NCBI GenBank assembly: GCA_021779875.1
Contig: JAJXZV010000201.1
Coordinates: 1 to 7,662, forward strand
DNA: 7,662 bases
Direction of reading: 5' to 3'
DNA from: Pseudomonadota bacterium
GTDB lineage: Bacteria > Pseudomonadota > Gammaproteobacteria > Steroidobacterales > Steroidobacteraceae
In this document: positions 5,921 through 7,662 of the stretch, one piece after another
How the letters are laid out: each line of letters begins with the position of its first letter
How positions within the stretch are numbered: position 1 is the first letter of the stretch
Program-made: the position numbers and the translations under genes
Notes under the pieces: model-generated
Seen by the model: only the letters and a program-made list of their open reading frames with translations
Told to the model about the DNA's origin: nothing
The model's database searches: none

Positions 5921-7662
5921 GTGGACGCGGCCGCGACCGAGCCCTGCTTCCACTGCGGCGCGCCGATCGCCGGCGCGGTGCCGTGCTGGATCGAGATCGA
6001 GGGCAACGCGCGGCCGCTGTGCTGCACGGGCTGCGAGGCGGCGGCGCGCCTGATCCTCGGCCAGGGACTGGGCCGCTACTACGCGTTCAGGCTGCCGGCA
6101 CCGGGGCCCGCGCCGGCCGGCGGGCGCGACTGGTCGGTGTACGACCGGGCGCAGGCGTTGCGCCGCTACACCCACGGGCGCGGCGACGGGCTCACCGAGG
6201 CCAGCCTGCGGATCGACGGGCTGCACTGCGCGGCCTGCGCCTGGCTGATCGAGAACAGTCTGCGGCGCGTCGAGGGGGTGCGCGACATCCACGTCAATCC
6301 CGGCAGTGCACGCGCGGAAGCGGTGTTCGATGCCGCCGCGGTGCCCTTCGGCACGCTGCTCGGCCACGTGGAGCGGCTCGGGTACCGTCCGCAGCCCCTG
6401 GGCTTCACGGGGCAGGGGCCGGACTGGTTGATCGAGCGGCGCGCCGCCTTGAAGCGCCTGGGCGTGGCCGGCTTCGGCATGATGCAGGTGATGACCTACG
6501 CGGTGTCGCTCTACGCCGGGGCCATGGATGGCATCGCCCCGGACCTCGAGCAGCTGCTGCGCTGGGTGAGCCTGTTGGTCTCGACGCCGGTGGTGCTGTA
6601 CGCGGGCTGGCCGTTCTTCGCGGCGGCGTGGCGGGGGCTGCGCGCCCGCACGCTCGGCATGGACCTGCCGGTCGCGCTGTCGATCGGGGCCGCCTACGCC
6701 TTCAGCGTCGTCGCGACGCTGCGCGGTCGCGGGCAGGTATGTTTCGACTCGGCGGTGATGTTCACCTTCCTGCTCTCCCTCGGCCGCTACATCGAGATGT
6801 CGCTCCGGCACCGCGCCGGTCTCCAGCACGACGCGCTGGCGCGCCTGCTGCCCGACGGCGCGCTGAAAGTCGCGGCGGACGGCGTCGCCACGGAGCGGGT
6901 GACCCCGGACGAGCTGGTCGCGGGCGACCGGGTGCGCGTCCTGGCCGGCGAGCGCATACCGGCCGACGGCGTGGTGCTCGCCGGCGGCGCCGAGGTCGAC
7001 GAGTCGCTGCTCACGGGCGAGTCGGCTCCGCGGGCCAAGGCGGTGGGCGATCCGCTGATCGCCGGCACGCTCAACCTGACGAGCGTGATGGACCTCGAGG
7101 TCCGGCGGGTCGGGCAGGACTCGACGCTCGCCGCCGTGTCTCGCCTGCTCGAGCGCGCCCAGGCGAGTCGTCCGCGCATCGCCGACGTCGCCGACGGGAT
7201 CGCCGCCTGGTTCGTCGGCGGCGTGCTGCTGCTCGCGGCGGCCGTCGGCCTGTACTGGCTGCACGCGGATGCGGGGCGCGCCTTTGCCACCGTGCTCGCC
7301 GTGCTCGTGGTCACCTGTCCCTGCGCGCTGTCGCTCGCGACCCCCGCGGCGCTCGCCGCCGGGTCGGCGCGTCTGGCGCGCGGCGGCCTTCTGATCACGC
7401 GTGGCCGAGCCATCGAGATCCTGGCGCGCGCCGACCGGGTGATGTTCGACAAGACCGGCACGCTGACGCGCGGCGAACCGGTCATCGCGCGCGCCGTGCC
7501 GGCGCGCGGCGGTGTGCGGATCGAGGACTGTCTGGCGACGGCGGCGGCGCTCGAACGCCACTCGGAGCATCCGATCGCGCGCGCCTTCGCCGGCATCGGG
7601 GCGGCAGGCGCGGCGAGCGAGGTGCGCATCGCGGCCGGCCGCGGCATCGAGGCGATCGTCGC
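5921..7662 (+). CDS. ccoI: Copper-translocating P1B-type ATPase for cbb3 assembly, CcoI (3' partial)
   Basis: The frame is open from GTG 5921 to the right edge (580 complete codons); the family is usually about 800 residues, so the rest of the ATP-binding domain and the last two helices lie outside. CcoI/FixI moves Cu(I) across the inner membrane to supply CuB of CcoN. Seen in order: an N-terminal cysteine-rich domain with CFHCG (Cys9, Cys12), Cys22 and LCCTGC (Cys34, 35, 38), typical of CcoI-type ATPases; a heavy-metal-associated domain at about 95-165 with HCAAC (Cys103, Cys106); four hydrophobic segments between about 176 and 293; the actuator domain with TGES (Thr365-Ser368); the membrane metal site CPC (466-468); the phosphorylation motif DKTGT with Asp510; and the HP motif (His550-Pro551). 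GAGG (5912-5915) lies five bases before GTG 5921, and no other start codon lies nearby in frame. ccoS usually follows and would be beyond the edge. Confidence 0.96.
   Translation, partial: MDAAATEPCFHCGAPIAGAVPCWIEIEGNARPLCCTGCEAAARLILGQGLGRYYAFRLPAPGPAPAGGRDWSVYDRAQALRRYTHGRGDGLTEASLRIDGLHCAACAWLIENSLRRVEGVRDIHVNPGSARAEAVFDAAAVPFGTLLGHVERLGYRPQPLGFTGQGPDWLIERRAALKRLGVAGFGMMQVMTYAVSLYAGAMDGIAPDLEQLLRWVSLLVSTPVVLYAGWPFFAAAWRGLRARTLGMDLPVALSIGAAYAFSVVATLRGRGQVCFDSAVMFTFLLSLGRYIEMSLRHRAGLQHDALARLLPDGALKVAADGVATERVTPDELVAGDRVRVLAGERIPADGVVLAGGAEVDESLLTGESAPRAKAVGDPLIAGTLNLTSVMDLEVRRVGQDSTLAAVSRLLERAQASRPRIADVADGIAAWFVGGVLLLAAAVGLYWLHADAGRAFATVLAVLVVTCPCALSLATPAALAAGSARLARGGLLITRGRAIEILARADRVMFDKTGTLTRGEPVIARAVPARGGVRIEDCLATAAALERHSEHPIARAFAGIGAAGAASEVRIAAGRGIEAIV

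Noticed and set aside
5849..7570. Minus-strand open frame of 573 codons opposite ccoI
   Set aside because: No recognisable domain; the + strand carries a P-type ATPase with intact CPC, DKTGT and TGES motifs. The + strand frame runs off the window edge, which makes the antisense frame look more prominent than it is.

Overview
The window is 7662 bases of high-GC DNA with strong third-position GC bias. It looks like a proteobacterial chromosome, most likely beta- or gammaproteobacterial. That placement rests on the gene order ccoNOQP-orf-ccoG-ccoH-ccoI and on the protein style; I cannot place it to genus. All genes I can support lie on the + strand. I see no mobile element, RNA gene or CRISPR array.

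Region 1 (2-784) is the C-terminal two thirds of an FMN-dependent alpha-hydroxy-acid dehydrogenase of the L-lactate dehydrogenase (LldD) type. It is cut by the left edge. A 137-base gap follows (785-921), with a possible -10 element, a small inverted repeat and a degenerate FNR/ANR-like site.

Region 2 (922-4098) encodes the four subunits of a cbb3-type cytochrome c oxidase: CcoN (catalytic heme-copper subunit), CcoO (monoheme cytochrome c), CcoQ (small membrane subunit) and CcoP (diheme cytochrome c). All heme and copper ligands I looked for are present, so the enzyme should be functional. CcoQ carries a perfect 18-base tandem duplication whose second copy runs into the ribosome binding site of ccoP.

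Region 3 (4095-7662) is the assembly block: an unassigned 92-residue two-helix membrane protein, CcoG (polyferredoxin-type cupric reductase), a very short CcoH-like membrane protein, and CcoI (copper-exporting P1B-type ATPase, cut by the right edge). ccoS would be expected downstream, outside the window.

Together the genes form one operon for making and maturing a high-affinity, proton-pumping terminal oxidase used under low oxygen. CcoI and CcoG supply and reduce copper for the CuB site, and CcoH and the small membrane protein probably help assembly. Four successive junctions (ccoQ/ccoP, ccoP/orf, orf/ccoG, ccoG/ccoH) overlap by exactly four bases, which suggests translational coupling. The less ordinary points are the unassigned protein between ccoP and ccoG, the miniature CcoH, and the ccoQ duplication.
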